Shown: positions 1-9,111 of the stretch, one piece after another | How positions within the stretch are numbered: the stretch's first letter is position 1 | How the letters are laid out: each line of letters starts with the position of its first letter | From: Adhaeribacter aquaticus DSM 16391 | GTDB lineage: Bacteria; Bacteroidota; Bacteroidia; Cytophagales; Hymenobacteraceae | Assembly (NCBI RefSeq): GCF_000473365.1 | Contig: NZ_KI421517.1 | Coordinates: 1,137,363 to 1,201,362, forward strand | Direction: 5' to 3' | Length of the DNA: 64,000 bases | The notes under the pieces: generated by a model | Told to the model about the DNA's origin: nothing | Seen by the model: only the letters and a program-made list of their open reading frames with translations | Database searches by the model: none | Made by a program: the position numbers and the translations under genes

Positions 1-72
1 TCTTTGAAACGAGATAATATTAATGCCTATGACTTATTTGCCCGTTCAACCTACCAGGTACAGGTACCTTAA
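1..72 (+). CDS. 3' end of an unidentified gene (partial)
   Basis: Frame 1 is open from the window edge to a TAA at 70-72 and encodes 23 residues ending YDLFARSTYQVQVP. The composition looks like real protein, and the next gene starts 45 bases later on the same strand. The upstream part lies outside the window, so no function can be given. It could also be a chance open frame, because it is very short. Confidence 0.45.
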   Translation, partial: SLKRDNINAYDLFARSTYQVQVP

Positions 73-117
73 AGCTGTACTTCATTCCTTAAATATTGCT
101 TAAAATTTACTATCAAC

Positions 118-1011
118 ATGTTACACCTACTACTTACAGGTTTAATCTATTGCTCCGTTCAGGTAGCTGTATTTGCTCAAACAGGTGCTCTTAAAAGAAA
201 TATTGAGGATCTTATCGCATCCAAAGATGCTACCGTGGGTGTCGCGATCTACGGGTTAGAAAGTAAAGATGCTATATACATAAACAATAATAAGCACTTC
301 CCCTTACAAAGCGTTTTTAAATTCCATATTGCGCTGGCTGTTTTATCTGAAGTAGACAGAGGCAGGCTAACGTTAAACCAAAAAATCCGGATTAAGAAAA
401 GCGATCTATTGCCCAATACCTGGAGCCCCATCAGGGAGAAATACCCCCAGGGCAATGTAGAATTGCCATTAACGGAGGTTCTTAAATACACAGTTGCCGA
501 AAGTGATAACAATGGCTGCGATATTCTATTGAGACTTATTGGAGGCACGCAATTCGTAAATAATTACCTGCATAAGTTGGGTATAAAAGAAGTATCTATT
601 CAGGCTAATGAAGCAGAGATGCACCAGGCATGGGACGTGCAATTTCAAAATTGGACTACCCCCAAATCAACGGTAGACCTTCTTAAACTTTTTCAGGAAA
701 GAAAGATTTTATCAGCAAAAAGTTATGACTTTTTATGGCAAACTATGGCCGAAACTGTTTCGGGCAAGAATAGGATAAAAGGACAACTACCCGCAGGCAC
801 GGTAGTGGCGCACAAAACCGGAACCTCCGGCACCAATGACCAAGGCATAACGGCCGCCATAAATGACATTGGCTTGGTTACTTTGCCCAATGGCACTCAC
901 TTTGCTATTAGTGTTTTGGTTTCGAACTCAAAAGAAAGTACTGAAACAAACGAGAAAATTATTGCTGACATTACAAAGCTCTCCTGGAATTATTTTACCA
1001 GTGGAATTTGA
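118..1011 (+). CDS. bla: Class A beta-lactamase, PER-like (subclass A2)
   Basis: A periplasmic serine beta-lactamase that hydrolyses the beta-lactam ring. A signal peptide covers about residues 1-20 (ends VAVFAQ). The active-site motifs are in order: S65-V-F-K68 (SxxK), S129-D-N131 (SDN), ANEAEMH with Glu165 as the expected general base, and K233-T-G235 (KTG). The stretches ANEAEMH, QNWT and LPAGTVVAHKTGTSG closely recall the PER family as I remember it. The length of 297 residues is normal, so the enzyme looks intact. No LysR- or BlaI-type regulator is adjacent. The family is certain; the substrate range (for example cephalosporins) is inference. Confidence 0.93.
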   Translation: MLHLLLTGLIYCSVQVAVFAQTGALKRNIEDLIASKDATVGVAIYGLESKDAIYINNNKHFPLQSVFKFHIALAVLSEVDRGRLTLNQKIRIKKSDLLPNTWSPIREKYPQGNVELPLTEVLKYTVAESDNNGCDILLRLIGGTQFVNNYLHKLGIKEVSIQANEAEMHQAWDVQFQNWTTPKSTVDLLKLFQERKILSAKSYDFLWQTMAETVSGKNRIKGQLPAGTVVAHKTGTSGTNDQGITAAINDIGLVTLPNGTHFAISVLVSNSKESTETNEKIIADITKLSWNYFTSGI

Positions 1012-1392
1012 TTTTCTGGTTAGTTCTTCCGGATGCCATAAAATTCATGAACCCAATAGATCTCTTACAAAGTTACTTTACCTAACGCACTACTCTAAAA
1101 GAGCTACTACTCAACAACTTGGGTTGTGAAGAATGATAAAGCCCAGGAACTGACTTTTAGCTTAGCAGGCCCTACCAACCTATCAAACCTAAAAAGCAAG
1201 TTTATAATTAACTAACTTTACACCTGCAGAACAATGAGGCTCTCAGAGCATCGTAAAAACGGTAGTTATAAGTTATAATCGGTGTCAGCTGAGCAAAACC
1301 AACTTGTAAGACTTAGATATAATTGAGCTGCCAAAGATTCAGCAAACAACTATTTTGTAAATAAAGCATCTACTCTTTTTAGAAAAGATTTT
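1012..1392. other. Intergenic region, no gene seen
   Basis: This AT-rich spacer lies between the beta-lactamase and MFS genes, both on the plus strand. No convincing coding frame or terminator hairpin was found. A TATTTTG sequence about 40 bases before the MFS gene resembles a Bacteroidota -7 box with a shortened spacer, but no matching upstream TTTG was seen. Confidence 0.5.
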
Positions 1393-2550
1393 ATGAAATG
1401 GACGCTGATAGTAATAGTTATTTCCCAATTCTTTTGCACTTCCCTCTGGTTTGCCGGTAATGCTATCATGCCGGATTTAGCTCAATACTTTAAGGTTGCC
1501 CCTGCGTTTGTGGCTCATCTGACCAGCGCTGTCCAGGTTGGATTTATTGCCGGCACTCTTATTTTTGCGACCTTTGCTATTTCAGACCGGTACTCGCCTT
1601 CCAAGGTGTTTTTTATTTGTGCTTTGGTTGCTGCTTTGTTAAATACTGCCATTAATCTAGACGGTATTGAGGCCACTGGTTTACTTCTTTTACGGTTTAC
1701 AACTGGCTTTTTCCTGGCTGGCATTTATCCAATAGGCATGAAAATAGCCGCCGATCATTATCAGAAAGGACTAGGCAAATCATTGGGCTTTTTGGTTGGA
1801 GCATTAGTATTGGGAACAGCATTCCCGCATTTATTACGCTCCATAACCACTAATTTACCCTGGCAATATGTTATTTATGCCACTTCTGCCTTTGCCTGCT
1901 TAGGCGGTGCAGCCATGTTTTTATTTGTGCCAGATGGACCTTACCGTAAAACCACCGCCAACTTAAAGTACAATACTATATTTAAAGGCTTTTACAACAA
2001 ACCTTTTCGAGCCGCTGCTTTTGGTTATTTTGGGCATATGTGGGAGCTATATACTTTCTGGGTATTTGTGCCGGTAATAATAAATACGTATAATAATCAA
2101 TATCCGGAAGCTAATATAAATGTATCGCTGGTGGCTTTTTGTATTATTGCATCGGGTGGAATTGCCTGTGTTTGTAGCGGCCTGCTTTCCGAAACCTTTG
2201 GTGCAAAAAAAGTAGCTACTATCGCCTTATTCCTCTCTGGTTTATGCTGCCTTATTTCGCCTGTTTTTTTTGTACAAGCATCCGCCGGTATTTTTATTGC
2301 GTTTTTGCTTTTCTGGGGAATGGTAGTTGTGGCAGATTCTCCTTTATTCTCAACTCTCGTAGCTCAAAATGCGCCAAACGAATTTAAGGGCACTTCATTA
2401 ACCATTGTGAACTGCATTGGGTTTGCTATCACCATTATTAGTATTCAACTAACTAAAGTTTTATTAAGCTACAGCAACAACCAGTACTTTTACATGCTGC
2501 TGGCTCTGGGGCCTTTACTGGGATTAGTAGCTTTAGTTAATAAAAAGTAA
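1393..2550 (+). CDS. MFS transporter
   Basis: An integral membrane carrier of the major facilitator superfamily. The 385 residues are almost wholly hydrophobic helices, about 11-12 predicted segments, starting with a segment around residues 3-25 (MKWTLIVIVISQFFCTSLWF). A charged loop near residues 60-70 (ISDRYSPSK) fits the loop 2-3 signature position. A longer polar loop around residues 180-205 would separate the two six-helix halves. The substrate cannot be read from the sequence. The gene stands alone and converges on the TPR gene that follows. Confidence 0.85.
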   Translation: MKWTLIVIVISQFFCTSLWFAGNAIMPDLAQYFKVAPAFVAHLTSAVQVGFIAGTLIFATFAISDRYSPSKVFFICALVAALLNTAINLDGIEATGLLLLRFTTGFFLAGIYPIGMKIAADHYQKGLGKSLGFLVGALVLGTAFPHLLRSITTNLPWQYVIYATSAFACLGGAAMFLFVPDGPYRKTTANLKYNTIFKGFYNKPFRAAAFGYFGHMWELYTFWVFVPVIINTYNNQYPEANINVSLVAFCIIASGGIACVCSGLLSETFGAKKVATIALFLSGLCCLISPVFFVQASAGIFIAFLLFWGMVVVADSPLFSTLVAQNAPNEFKGTSLTIVNCIGFAITIISIQLTKVLLSYSNNQYFYMLLALGPLLGLVALVNKK

Positions 2551-2684
2551 AATTATAACACCCCAAGATCTTATAATATAATCACAATGGGGATTTAGCC
2601 CTTATCCCTGGCATAAAAAGCTATCTTTAAATATAAGGAAGTAGAATCTATCAATTTAGGTCTGAACAGATTTACCTACGAGGG

Positions 2685-4493
2685 CTAATTCACTACATCG
2701 CCTCTCAACTTCCGGAAGCGCTTTCGGGCATCTACTGTAAAAATGCTGCCAGGATATTTCACCATTACATTATTATATAATTCTTTAGCCTTCTCCTTAT
2801 CGTTTATATTCTCATCATAAATGCGAGCCATTAAGAATAAGGCATCATCGCTCAGGATATCATACTGCGGATTAGAAGTTATAAAGTTCAGGTTTTTAAC
2901 CGCCTCCTGGTATTGCCCTGCCTTTAGATATAAATTTGCTTTAAGGAAATAAATTTCATCGGTTAGGCTATGCCCGGGAAATTTCTTTAGCATTTCATCC
3001 AGTTGAGCCAGCGCCTGTACCTGCTTATTCTGGAATATTAACAACTCAATGCCAGCATATTCTTTTAAAGCAGTAGTGTTAGAATCAGAGTCCAGACCAG
3101 AATTATCAGTTATCAATAAGCTAAGGTCCATGGCATCATTTGCAATTTCCCGGCTAGTCGCTAATTTTAGGATATCCAGGTGCTCCTGCGCCAGTTCAAA
3201 ATCACCTTTGTAAAAGCTAAGTTTGGCGTTACGCAATTTAGCCTCATGCCCCAGCGGATTTTCTTTATGTGTTTTTTCAACCTGCGAGTATAACAAAGTG
3301 GCCTCCCAAGGTTCACTGCGCAATAAGTAAATATCCCCTAAAGTAATCTTAGCTTGGGCCACTAAATCATCGTTAGCACGGGGTGTATTCACTACTTCCT
3401 GTAGCATCGCCACTGATTTTTCTTTATCATCCAGGTAAAAAGCATAAAGCTCGGCCATGTTTTTCATAACTTCAGCGGTACGGGCACTTTTACCTAATTC
3501 ATTTAAAAGTCCTTGATATTCGCCAACCAACGTCTGAATTTTAGCTAAATCTACCGGAAAGGTATTCCGGACCTGCTCCTCCCGTGCTTTAATAGCACGT
3601 TCCCGGGCTACTTCATAATAGGGCGTATTCCGGTACTCCTTTACTACATAGCCATACGCTTCAATAGCACTTTCATAATCTTTATTTTTTAAGCTGATGG
3701 CACCCAAGTCCATTAGCCGGTTGCCACCACCTTTGGTGCGTCTATCTAAAGACTTGGCTTGTACCATGGCACTAAAAAAGTCTTTTCGCTGGGTATACAA
3801 CCAGATAAGTAATTCGCTATACACCACCTGATCCGGAAATTTTTGTAAATTTGAAATTAAGGCTTTTTCCATTACCTCAAATTCCTTCTCATCCTTTAAG
3901 CTATTTTGCAGCATATTTTGCGCCAGCAGCAATTGGTTTGGGTTAGCCCGCACTAATCCCAGTATTTCCTCAATCAGTTTATCTGACCGTTGCTGAGAAG
4001 CATATAATTGCATCAGCTGCCCAGTATACTCAAACTCATTTTTGCTTTGTTTTCTACCTTGTAAATAAGTTCTTTCAGCATATTCGGGTAGGGCATTTCT
4101 CTCAAAAAGCATAGCCGTAGCGCGGGTACTCTCCGGCTTTAGCTGATCAATCATTTTTTTAAAATACTTATCGGCATTATCCTGGTTACCGGCCGCTTGG
4201 TAAACAATACCTAAGTCAATAGCATAAGCCATTTGCTCCGGACTTTTCTTGATGGCTTTCTTTACCAGCTTTTCAGCATCTTTATATTTTTTTAATGCCA
4301 GGAGCGTTTTTAAATACTCAGGATATACTGTTGCAAAAACCTGGTTATTATCACTCAGCTTTTCAAATATCGTTTCCGCTTTCTGGTAGTCCTGCTTTTG
4401 AAAGTACTCCCGGGCAAGTGCAATATCATCAGTTTGAGCCCAGGCAGAAGTGCAAATGAATAGCAGGCTCAGGTATAACAGTAAAATCTTCAT
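2685..4493 (-). CDS. Secreted or periplasmic TPR-repeat protein
   Basis: A 602-residue protein with a signal peptide at about residues 1-19 (ends TSAWAQ), followed almost entirely by helical hairpins with tetratricopeptide spacing, such as AREYFQKQDYQKAETIFEKL near the N terminus and KAKELYNNVMVKYPGS near the C terminus. Such proteins act as scaffolds for protein complexes. No enzymatic domain is visible. It lies downstream of the PpiD-like gene on the same strand, but a strong terminator hairpin separates them, so it probably has its own promoter. An envelope assembly role is inference. Confidence 0.85.
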   Translation of the reverse strand: MKILLLYLSLLFICTSAWAQTDDIALAREYFQKQDYQKAETIFEKLSDNNQVFATVYPEYLKTLLALKKYKDAEKLVKKAIKKSPEQMAYAIDLGIVYQAAGNQDNADKYFKKMIDQLKPESTRATAMLFERNALPEYAERTYLQGRKQSKNEFEYTGQLMQLYASQQRSDKLIEEILGLVRANPNQLLLAQNMLQNSLKDEKEFEVMEKALISNLQKFPDQVVYSELLIWLYTQRKDFFSAMVQAKSLDRRTKGGGNRLMDLGAISLKNKDYESAIEAYGYVVKEYRNTPYYEVARERAIKAREEQVRNTFPVDLAKIQTLVGEYQGLLNELGKSARTAEVMKNMAELYAFYLDDKEKSVAMLQEVVNTPRANDDLVAQAKITLGDIYLLRSEPWEATLLYSQVEKTHKENPLGHEAKLRNAKLSFYKGDFELAQEHLDILKLATSREIANDAMDLSLLITDNSGLDSDSNTTALKEYAGIELLIFQNKQVQALAQLDEMLKKFPGHSLTDEIYFLKANLYLKAGQYQEAVKNLNFITSNPQYDILSDDALFLMARIYDENINDKEKAKELYNNVMVKYPGSIFTVDARKRFRKLRGDVVN

Positions 4494-4582
4494 TGATTGC
4501 AGACAGTTTAGAGTTCCGGAATTGCTGATGCGTGACTACTAATGGAATATAACGTAATTCCTGTGTTTTTAGTAACAGGTTT

Positions 4583-4629
4583 ATAAATAAAAAGAGCTGC
4601 CCTTTTCAGGAGCAGCTCTTTTTATTTAT
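4583..4629 (-). terminator. Rho-independent terminator after the PpiD-like gene
   Basis: An 18-bp perfect inverted repeat (arms 4583-4600 and 4612-4629, core AAAAAGAGCTGC / GCAGCTCTTTTT) lies just after the stop of the PpiD-like gene. The arm is A-rich on one side and T-rich on the other, so it could stop transcription from either direction. Its position fits the end of the minus-strand message. Confidence 0.85.
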
Positions 4630-4647
4630 AAAATAGATCCTTCTGGC

Positions 4648-6756
4648 TTAGAAGAATTTAATACGGTCATCTTTGATATCTGATTTTTCTTTGATTAACT
4701 GGAAAGCGCTACCTTCTGTACGGCCAGAACGGGTTGTTTCAATTTGTTTTTTAACACCGTCAAAATTACCAGTGAAGTTAATTTTGTTTAGTTGTTGTAA
4801 TTCCAAAATAACTACTCCTGTTTCTCCTTCAACTGGTTTGCTACGGGCACCTTGTTTTAAACCAAATACGGCACCGGTTGCTAACGGATCATAACCGATC
4901 CCTTCAATGTTGCTACCAGCCATAGTAACATCAGTAGCTGTTCTTACTACTGCTTCCGGTCCAAATTTAGCAGCAATTTGTTCTAATGTTCCGCTTGCAC
5001 CATTTAGCTTGCTCATGATGCGTTTTGCTTTTTCCTCGTTACGCACAGCTGCTGTTAATTCCTCCCGGATATCATTTACTTTAGCATAGCCTTTTTCACG
5101 CTTATCAACTAAGGCCGCTACTACATACTGATCACCAACTTCAAACACAGGCGATACATCTCCTTTTTCTGTTTGTTTAGAAAATGCCCAACGTACTAAT
5201 TCACGTGCATTCATCAGGTTGTTAACAGAACGGTCGGTAGCTCTTACAGATTTAGCTTCACCTTTCACTAAACTTTTATCTTTAGCTACGGCCGCACGTA
5301 AATCCTCAAGATTTTTGGCAGTTCCAGCAATCTCATCTGCCCGACGGAAAGCAACATCCCGGGTTTCATCGCTGGAGCTAATGTTGCGGATAATAGTGGC
5401 AATTTTGTAATTACGGGTGCTTCTTGGATCGGTAACTTTTACAATATGGTAACCAAACTCTGTTTCTACTAAGTTGGGTAATAATCCTGCAGATTTAGCA
5501 CCGAATACGGCTTTTTCAAAAGGAGCAACCATGGCACCTTCAGAAAAATAACCTAAATCACCGCCGTTTGCAGCTGTACCATCCTGTCCGTTCTGCGCAG
5601 CAGTAATGGCAAAATCAGCCCCACCTTTAATTTTGGCTAATAAATCTTCTGCTTTCTTTTTAGCAGCCGCTTTAGCTTCCGGAGTTTGATTTTCTGGTTT
5701 AATCAAAATGTGACTTGCCCGGGCAGCAGCTTTACCATTTTCTCTTACTTCGGTAACTTTATAAATAATGGCATTACCATTCTCTGTATAAGGCCCATAT
5801 ATTTTATCTTTTGCTAAGTTCTGACCTTTTAATCTATCTGGCAAGGCACCAGCATTAACCACAGAACCCAGGAAAGGCACATCTGAATTAGCATTCACAA
5901 AAAGCGAATCGTTTTCAGCTGAGGCAAATTGTCTGGTTAGGTCATTGATTTCTTTCTGAACCGCGGTACTATCATCTTTAGAAGGTTTAACCGCTACTGT
6001 TACATATTCAATAGAACGGCTTTCTTCTACTTTATACCGCTCTTTATTTTTATCAAGATAGGCTTGTAATTGATCATCCGTTACTTTAACAGCAGAATCG
6101 CTGATAGCAAAATAAGGCACGTATACATATTTTACTACAGCTTTATCGTTTGTTTCTGCCTGGAACCGCTTAGCTTCGGCAGTAGTAACATAAGAAGAAA
6201 GACGAATAAGGTTATTGTACTTCTGTACTTCCCGCTCCGGACCTAGGTTGTTTTCGAAGTTGAACCAGGCAGCTTGCTGCTCAGGTGCTGATCTTGGAAG
6301 GTCTTCTTTTAAATACTTAACCACCAAAGAACGGTCAAATTGCTGCGTCTGTGGATTTACAAAAGTTTGCTGGATAACAGGATGAACGTTGTTTCCTTGT
6401 ACCATGTCCACTAATTCATCGTCAGATACAGTAATACCTAAACGGTCAAGCTCTTTCTTATAAGCGATTTTTAAAATTAATGTACTCCAGGTTTGTTCGC
6501 GCAAAGCTCCCATTTCTTCTTCTGATGGTTGCCGGCCGGTTTGGGAAGCATAATTCTGCTTCATACCATTTAAGGCTTCCTCAAATTCCTGAATGGTTAT
6601 TTTCTCACCAGCAATTTCACCTACTACATTTTCGTTTCCGCCAAACAACCGGGACTGCGTGCCAAACATGTCTATCAAGATAAAACTCAATATTGCTAGC
6701 GCGATAATGGTAACGGCAACTCCCGATTTTTCTCTGATCTTATTAATTAAAGCCAT
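4648..6756 (-). CDS. ppiD: Peptidylprolyl isomerase, SurA/PpiD-like, membrane-anchored
   Basis: A periplasmic folding factor of 702 residues anchored in the inner membrane by one N-terminal helix (about residues 13-32). A SurA_N-like chaperone region follows, with an acidic helix near residues 52-120. The parvulin (PpiC) rotamase domain lies near residues 345-440 and contains RASHILIKP, GGDLGYFSEG and FGYHIVKV. The C-terminal 250 residues repeat the SurA-like fold. This matches PpiD architecture and is slightly longer than the E. coli protein; Bacteroidota copies are often called simply peptidylprolyl isomerase. A good promoter candidate lies directly upstream and a terminator downstream, so it may be monocistronic. 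Confidence 0.9.
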   Translation of the reverse strand: MALINKIREKSGVAVTIIALAILSFILIDMFGTQSRLFGGNENVVGEIAGEKITIQEFEEALNGMKQNYASQTGRQPSEEEMGALREQTWSTLILKIAYKKELDRLGITVSDDELVDMVQGNNVHPVIQQTFVNPQTQQFDRSLVVKYLKEDLPRSAPEQQAAWFNFENNLGPEREVQKYNNLIRLSSYVTTAEAKRFQAETNDKAVVKYVYVPYFAISDSAVKVTDDQLQAYLDKNKERYKVEESRSIEYVTVAVKPSKDDSTAVQKEINDLTRQFASAENDSLFVNANSDVPFLGSVVNAGALPDRLKGQNLAKDKIYGPYTENGNAIIYKVTEVRENGKAAARASHILIKPENQTPEAKAAAKKKAEDLLAKIKGGADFAITAAQNGQDGTAANGGDLGYFSEGAMVAPFEKAVFGAKSAGLLPNLVETEFGYHIVKVTDPRSTRNYKIATIIRNISSSDETRDVAFRRADEIAGTAKNLEDLRAAVAKDKSLVKGEAKSVRATDRSVNNLMNARELVRWAFSKQTEKGDVSPVFEVGDQYVVAALVDKREKGYAKVNDIREELTAAVRNEEKAKRIMSKLNGASGTLEQIAAKFGPEAVVRTATDVTMAGSNIEGIGYDPLATGAVFGLKQGARSKPVEGETGVVILELQQLNKINFTGNFDGVKKQIETTRSGRTEGSAFQLIKEKSDIKDDRIKFF

Positions 6757-6784
6757 TATTTGTGTGTATTCTTAAAAGGGTATG

Positions 6785-6815
6785 CAAAATAAGGTAAATA
6801 TCCCTTAAATTCAAA
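6785..6815 (-). promoter_or_regulatory. Bacteroidota-type promoter of the PpiD-like gene
   Basis: Read on the minus strand, TTTG is followed by exactly 19 bases and then TTATTTTG, which differs at one base from the known Bacteroidota consensus TTTG-N19-TAnnTTTG. The predicted start of transcription lies about 20 bases before the ATG at 6756. This is a pattern match only. Confidence 0.55.
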
Positions 6816-6976
6816 CAATAAAAAGAAAGGTAAATGTATTCTGTTACAATTAAATAAAAGAATAAAGTACTTTCAATTACCTGATCTACAAGCTTAACAA
6901 TTTTTAAAAAATAAAATTCACCTGATTTTTATTTTTTATACTGGTATATAGACCTTTATAGAAATTCTCTAAAAGC

Positions 6977-8272
6977 CTATTCAGAAACCAATTTATCTTC
7001 TGTAGCCGCTTGCTTAACCAGTTGAATAGTATTTATCCGGTTTTCATCCATGGACAGGATGGTAATAACATAAGGTGCTACTTCAATTACTTGATCTGGC
7101 TGCGGAATGTCTTCGTTTACCGATAAAATAAACCCGCCCAGCGTTTCATAATCTCCGTAAGGCAAGTCCAGATTGTATTTCTCGTTTAGGTAATCTATTT
7201 CTTGGCGGGCACTAAATAAGTAGGTATTTTCATCCACTACCTGCTCTAGTAAAGCCTCCTCATCAAACTCATCCCGAATTTCCCCGATAATTTCTTCCAG
7301 TAAATCTTCGGTAGTAACCACACCAGATGTTCCCCCAAACTCATCCACTACCAAGGCAATGCTGCGGTGCTCCGAAACAAATTTTATAAATAATTCGCTT
7401 GCCGCCATACTTTCCGGCACCGCCAGAATAGGTGTTACGATGGACGCTATATCGGTTGGCTTTTGGAATAGCACCAATTGGTGACAATAACCAATAATAT
7501 CATCGATGGTTTCTTTATAAATAATAATCTTAGAATGCCCGGTATTAGAAAAAGCTTCCCGGAGGACCTCAATGGGCTGCGAAATTTCTACCGCTTCTAT
7601 TTCGGTACGGGGCACCATGCACTCCTTTATTTTCACGTTTTTAAATTCCAAAGCATTATGAAAAATACGGGCGTCAACTTCCGGTGCCTGTTCTTTATCT
7701 GTCTGATAAAGACTTTTTTTCATATACTCATCTACATCAGTTAGTCCGAAAACCGGATTTTCTTCTGAAAATTCGATTTTCATTATTTTAACAGCTGCTA
7801 ACCGTATGGCAGCAATAACCAGATAAACAACCGGGTATAATGCATAATAAATGACTAAAAGAGGTACTGCAAAAATGCGCAGGAATGCATTTGCCCGTAA
7901 CATAAATAAACTCCGGGGCAAAAATTCTGCTAAAATCAGGGTAAGCACCGACGCAATACTGGTTTGTAGAATAAACAGCACCACATCATTAGCCAAAAAG
8001 GCAGGGAGGTAAAAATTGAGCAAGGGATTTAATAACCTGGCAATACCAATAGTAAAAAGAACGAGTGCGAAAATATTGCCCACCAACAGGGTAGCAATTA
8101 GTCTAGAACGCCTTTGTATGAAATGGGTAATGATGCGCCCCGCTATTGAATTTTCCTTTTCCTGCAACTCCAGCTGCAATTTGCTGGCCGCCAGAAATGC
8201 CATTTCCATGCCTGAGAAAAAAGCTGAAAACAAGAGCGAAATTACAACAAGAGGTAGTTGCTGATAAATCAT
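6977..8272 (-). CDS. gldE: CNNM/CBS-domain membrane protein (CorC/HlyC family, GldE-like)
   Basis: A 431-residue inner-membrane protein. A DUF21/CNNM membrane domain covers about residues 5-160 (LLFSAFFSGMEMAFLAASKL is the family signature). A CBS pair lies near 205-330 (MVPRTEIEAVE, VVDEFGGTSGVVT) and a CorC_HlyC domain near 345-425. In Flavobacteria a member of this family, GldE, supports gliding and acts with the lipoprotein GldD; other members move Mg2+ or Co2+. No gldD is visible here, so the symbol is tentative. It follows lptC and a 53-residue gene on the same strand. Confidence 0.85.
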   Translation of the reverse strand: MIYQQLPLVVISLLFSAFFSGMEMAFLAASKLQLELQEKENSIAGRIITHFIQRRSRLIATLLVGNIFALVLFTIGIARLLNPLLNFYLPAFLANDVVLFILQTSIASVLTLILAEFLPRSLFMLRANAFLRIFAVPLLVIYYALYPVVYLVIAAIRLAAVKIMKIEFSEENPVFGLTDVDEYMKKSLYQTDKEQAPEVDARIFHNALEFKNVKIKECMVPRTEIEAVEISQPIEVLREAFSNTGHSKIIIYKETIDDIIGYCHQLVLFQKPTDIASIVTPILAVPESMAASELFIKFVSEHRSIALVVDEFGGTSGVVTTEDLLEEIIGEIRDEFDEEALLEQVVDENTYLFSARQEIDYLNEKYNLDLPYGDYETLGGFILSVNEDIPQPDQVIEVAPYVITILSMDENRINTIQLVKQAATEDKLVSE

Positions 8273-8367
8273 GTATCGCTGAAACGCTGCCTAATTCTTT
8301 ACTAAGATAGGGATTGCAAAAGGTTAAATGCTAATGTTCTTAAAAAAACAGTACTTCCTGAGCAAAA

Positions 8368-8529
8368 TTATTTTTTACGCCCCTGATACCGAAAAAGCAT
8401 CAGGCAAATAAAAGACACCATAAATATCCAGTAATTGCCAATAATATCTTTTTCAACAATAGCCCGGTGAATACCTATTACTGAGGAAACAGTAGCTACA
8501 GACAGCAATATAACTTTTATTAAAGACAT
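8368..8529 (-). CDS. Small membrane protein, 53 residues, between lptC and gldE
   Basis: An ATG at 8529 opens a 53-codon frame ending with TAA at 8368. The protein has two hydrophobic segments, about residues 3-20 (LIKVILLSVATVSSVIG) and 33-47 (YWIFMVSFICLMLF), and a basic tail RYQGRKK, which suggests a helical hairpin in the inner membrane. It starts one base after the lptC stop and is followed by gldE on the same strand, so it very likely belongs to that operon. I do not recognise the family. The tight spacing, membrane pattern and charged ends make a chance frame unlikely. Confidence 0.7.
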   Translation of the reverse strand: MSLIKVILLSVATVSSVIGIHRAIVEKDIIGNYWIFMVSFICLMLFRYQGRKK

Positions 8530-8530
8530 G

Positions 8531-9064
8531 TTATTGAATGGAGAAGATACCTTTTGGTTGAAGAATTTTATATCTGGAAAAATCCTGACTGGCCGTTAGT
8601 CCGGTTCCGGTTAATATTTCGGTCTCCGTCTGAATGCTAACAAACTTATCAGTATAAAGCTGCCTTTTTTGTCTATCCCAATGTAACTCTTCTGTTTTCA
8701 TGGTTTCTTGTTTGACGGCATTAGCTAATATTACATTGCCCCGAACCAGGTAGGTGTCTGTTTGCTTTTCGTATTCCCCATAATTGGCTTTTAAGGTATT
8801 GGTAATTTTGCCCTGTCGATCATAGAATACCATGTCAATACCTTTGGGATAAGTGCCGTTGCCGTTCTCAAATTGCAATTGCAATGGTGCCGATAGTTTT
8901 ATTTGTAGTTTGGCAGAATCGCTGTATAACGTAAAAACATCTTTTGCCTGCGCAATAGGGCCGTTATAAACAACTTTCTTCTTAGGATCTTTAATAGAAG
9001 GATTACAACAAACTAAGTTAACAAACAAACAAATAAGCAACCCAAACTGGATGGTGCGTCTCAT
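8531..9064 (-). CDS. lptC: LPS export periplasmic protein LptC
   Basis: A 177-residue protein of the LptC/OstA-like fold, which hands lipopolysaccharide from the LptBFG transporter to LptA. The N terminus has a lipoprotein-like signal (FVNLVCC, Cys19/20), common in Bacteroidota LptC. The repeated beta-strand pattern (ITNTLKANYGEYEKQ, YLVRGNVILANAVKQETMK, LHWDRQKRQLYTDKFV) is typical: DNA-like strands describing a transport jellyroll. It sits downstream of the outer-membrane protein gene and immediately before the 53-residue membrane protein gene. Other lpt genes are not in the window. Confidence 0.88.
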   Translation of the reverse strand: MRRTIQFGLLICLFVNLVCCNPSIKDPKKKVVYNGPIAQAKDVFTLYSDSAKLQIKLSAPLQLQFENGNGTYPKGIDMVFYDRQGKITNTLKANYGEYEKQTDTYLVRGNVILANAVKQETMKTEELHWDRQKRQLYTDKFVSIQTETEILTGTGLTASQDFSRYKILQPKGIFSIQ

Positions 9065-9111
9065 AAGGTAACCGTGCAGGTAAAGCAGCTTTGCTTATTT
9101 TTTAGTATGTT

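Noticed and set aside
863-1129. 88-residue plus-strand frame at the end of the beta-lactamase gene
   Set aside because: It overlaps the KTG-containing 3' end of an intact gene in another frame and has no ribosome site or family features.
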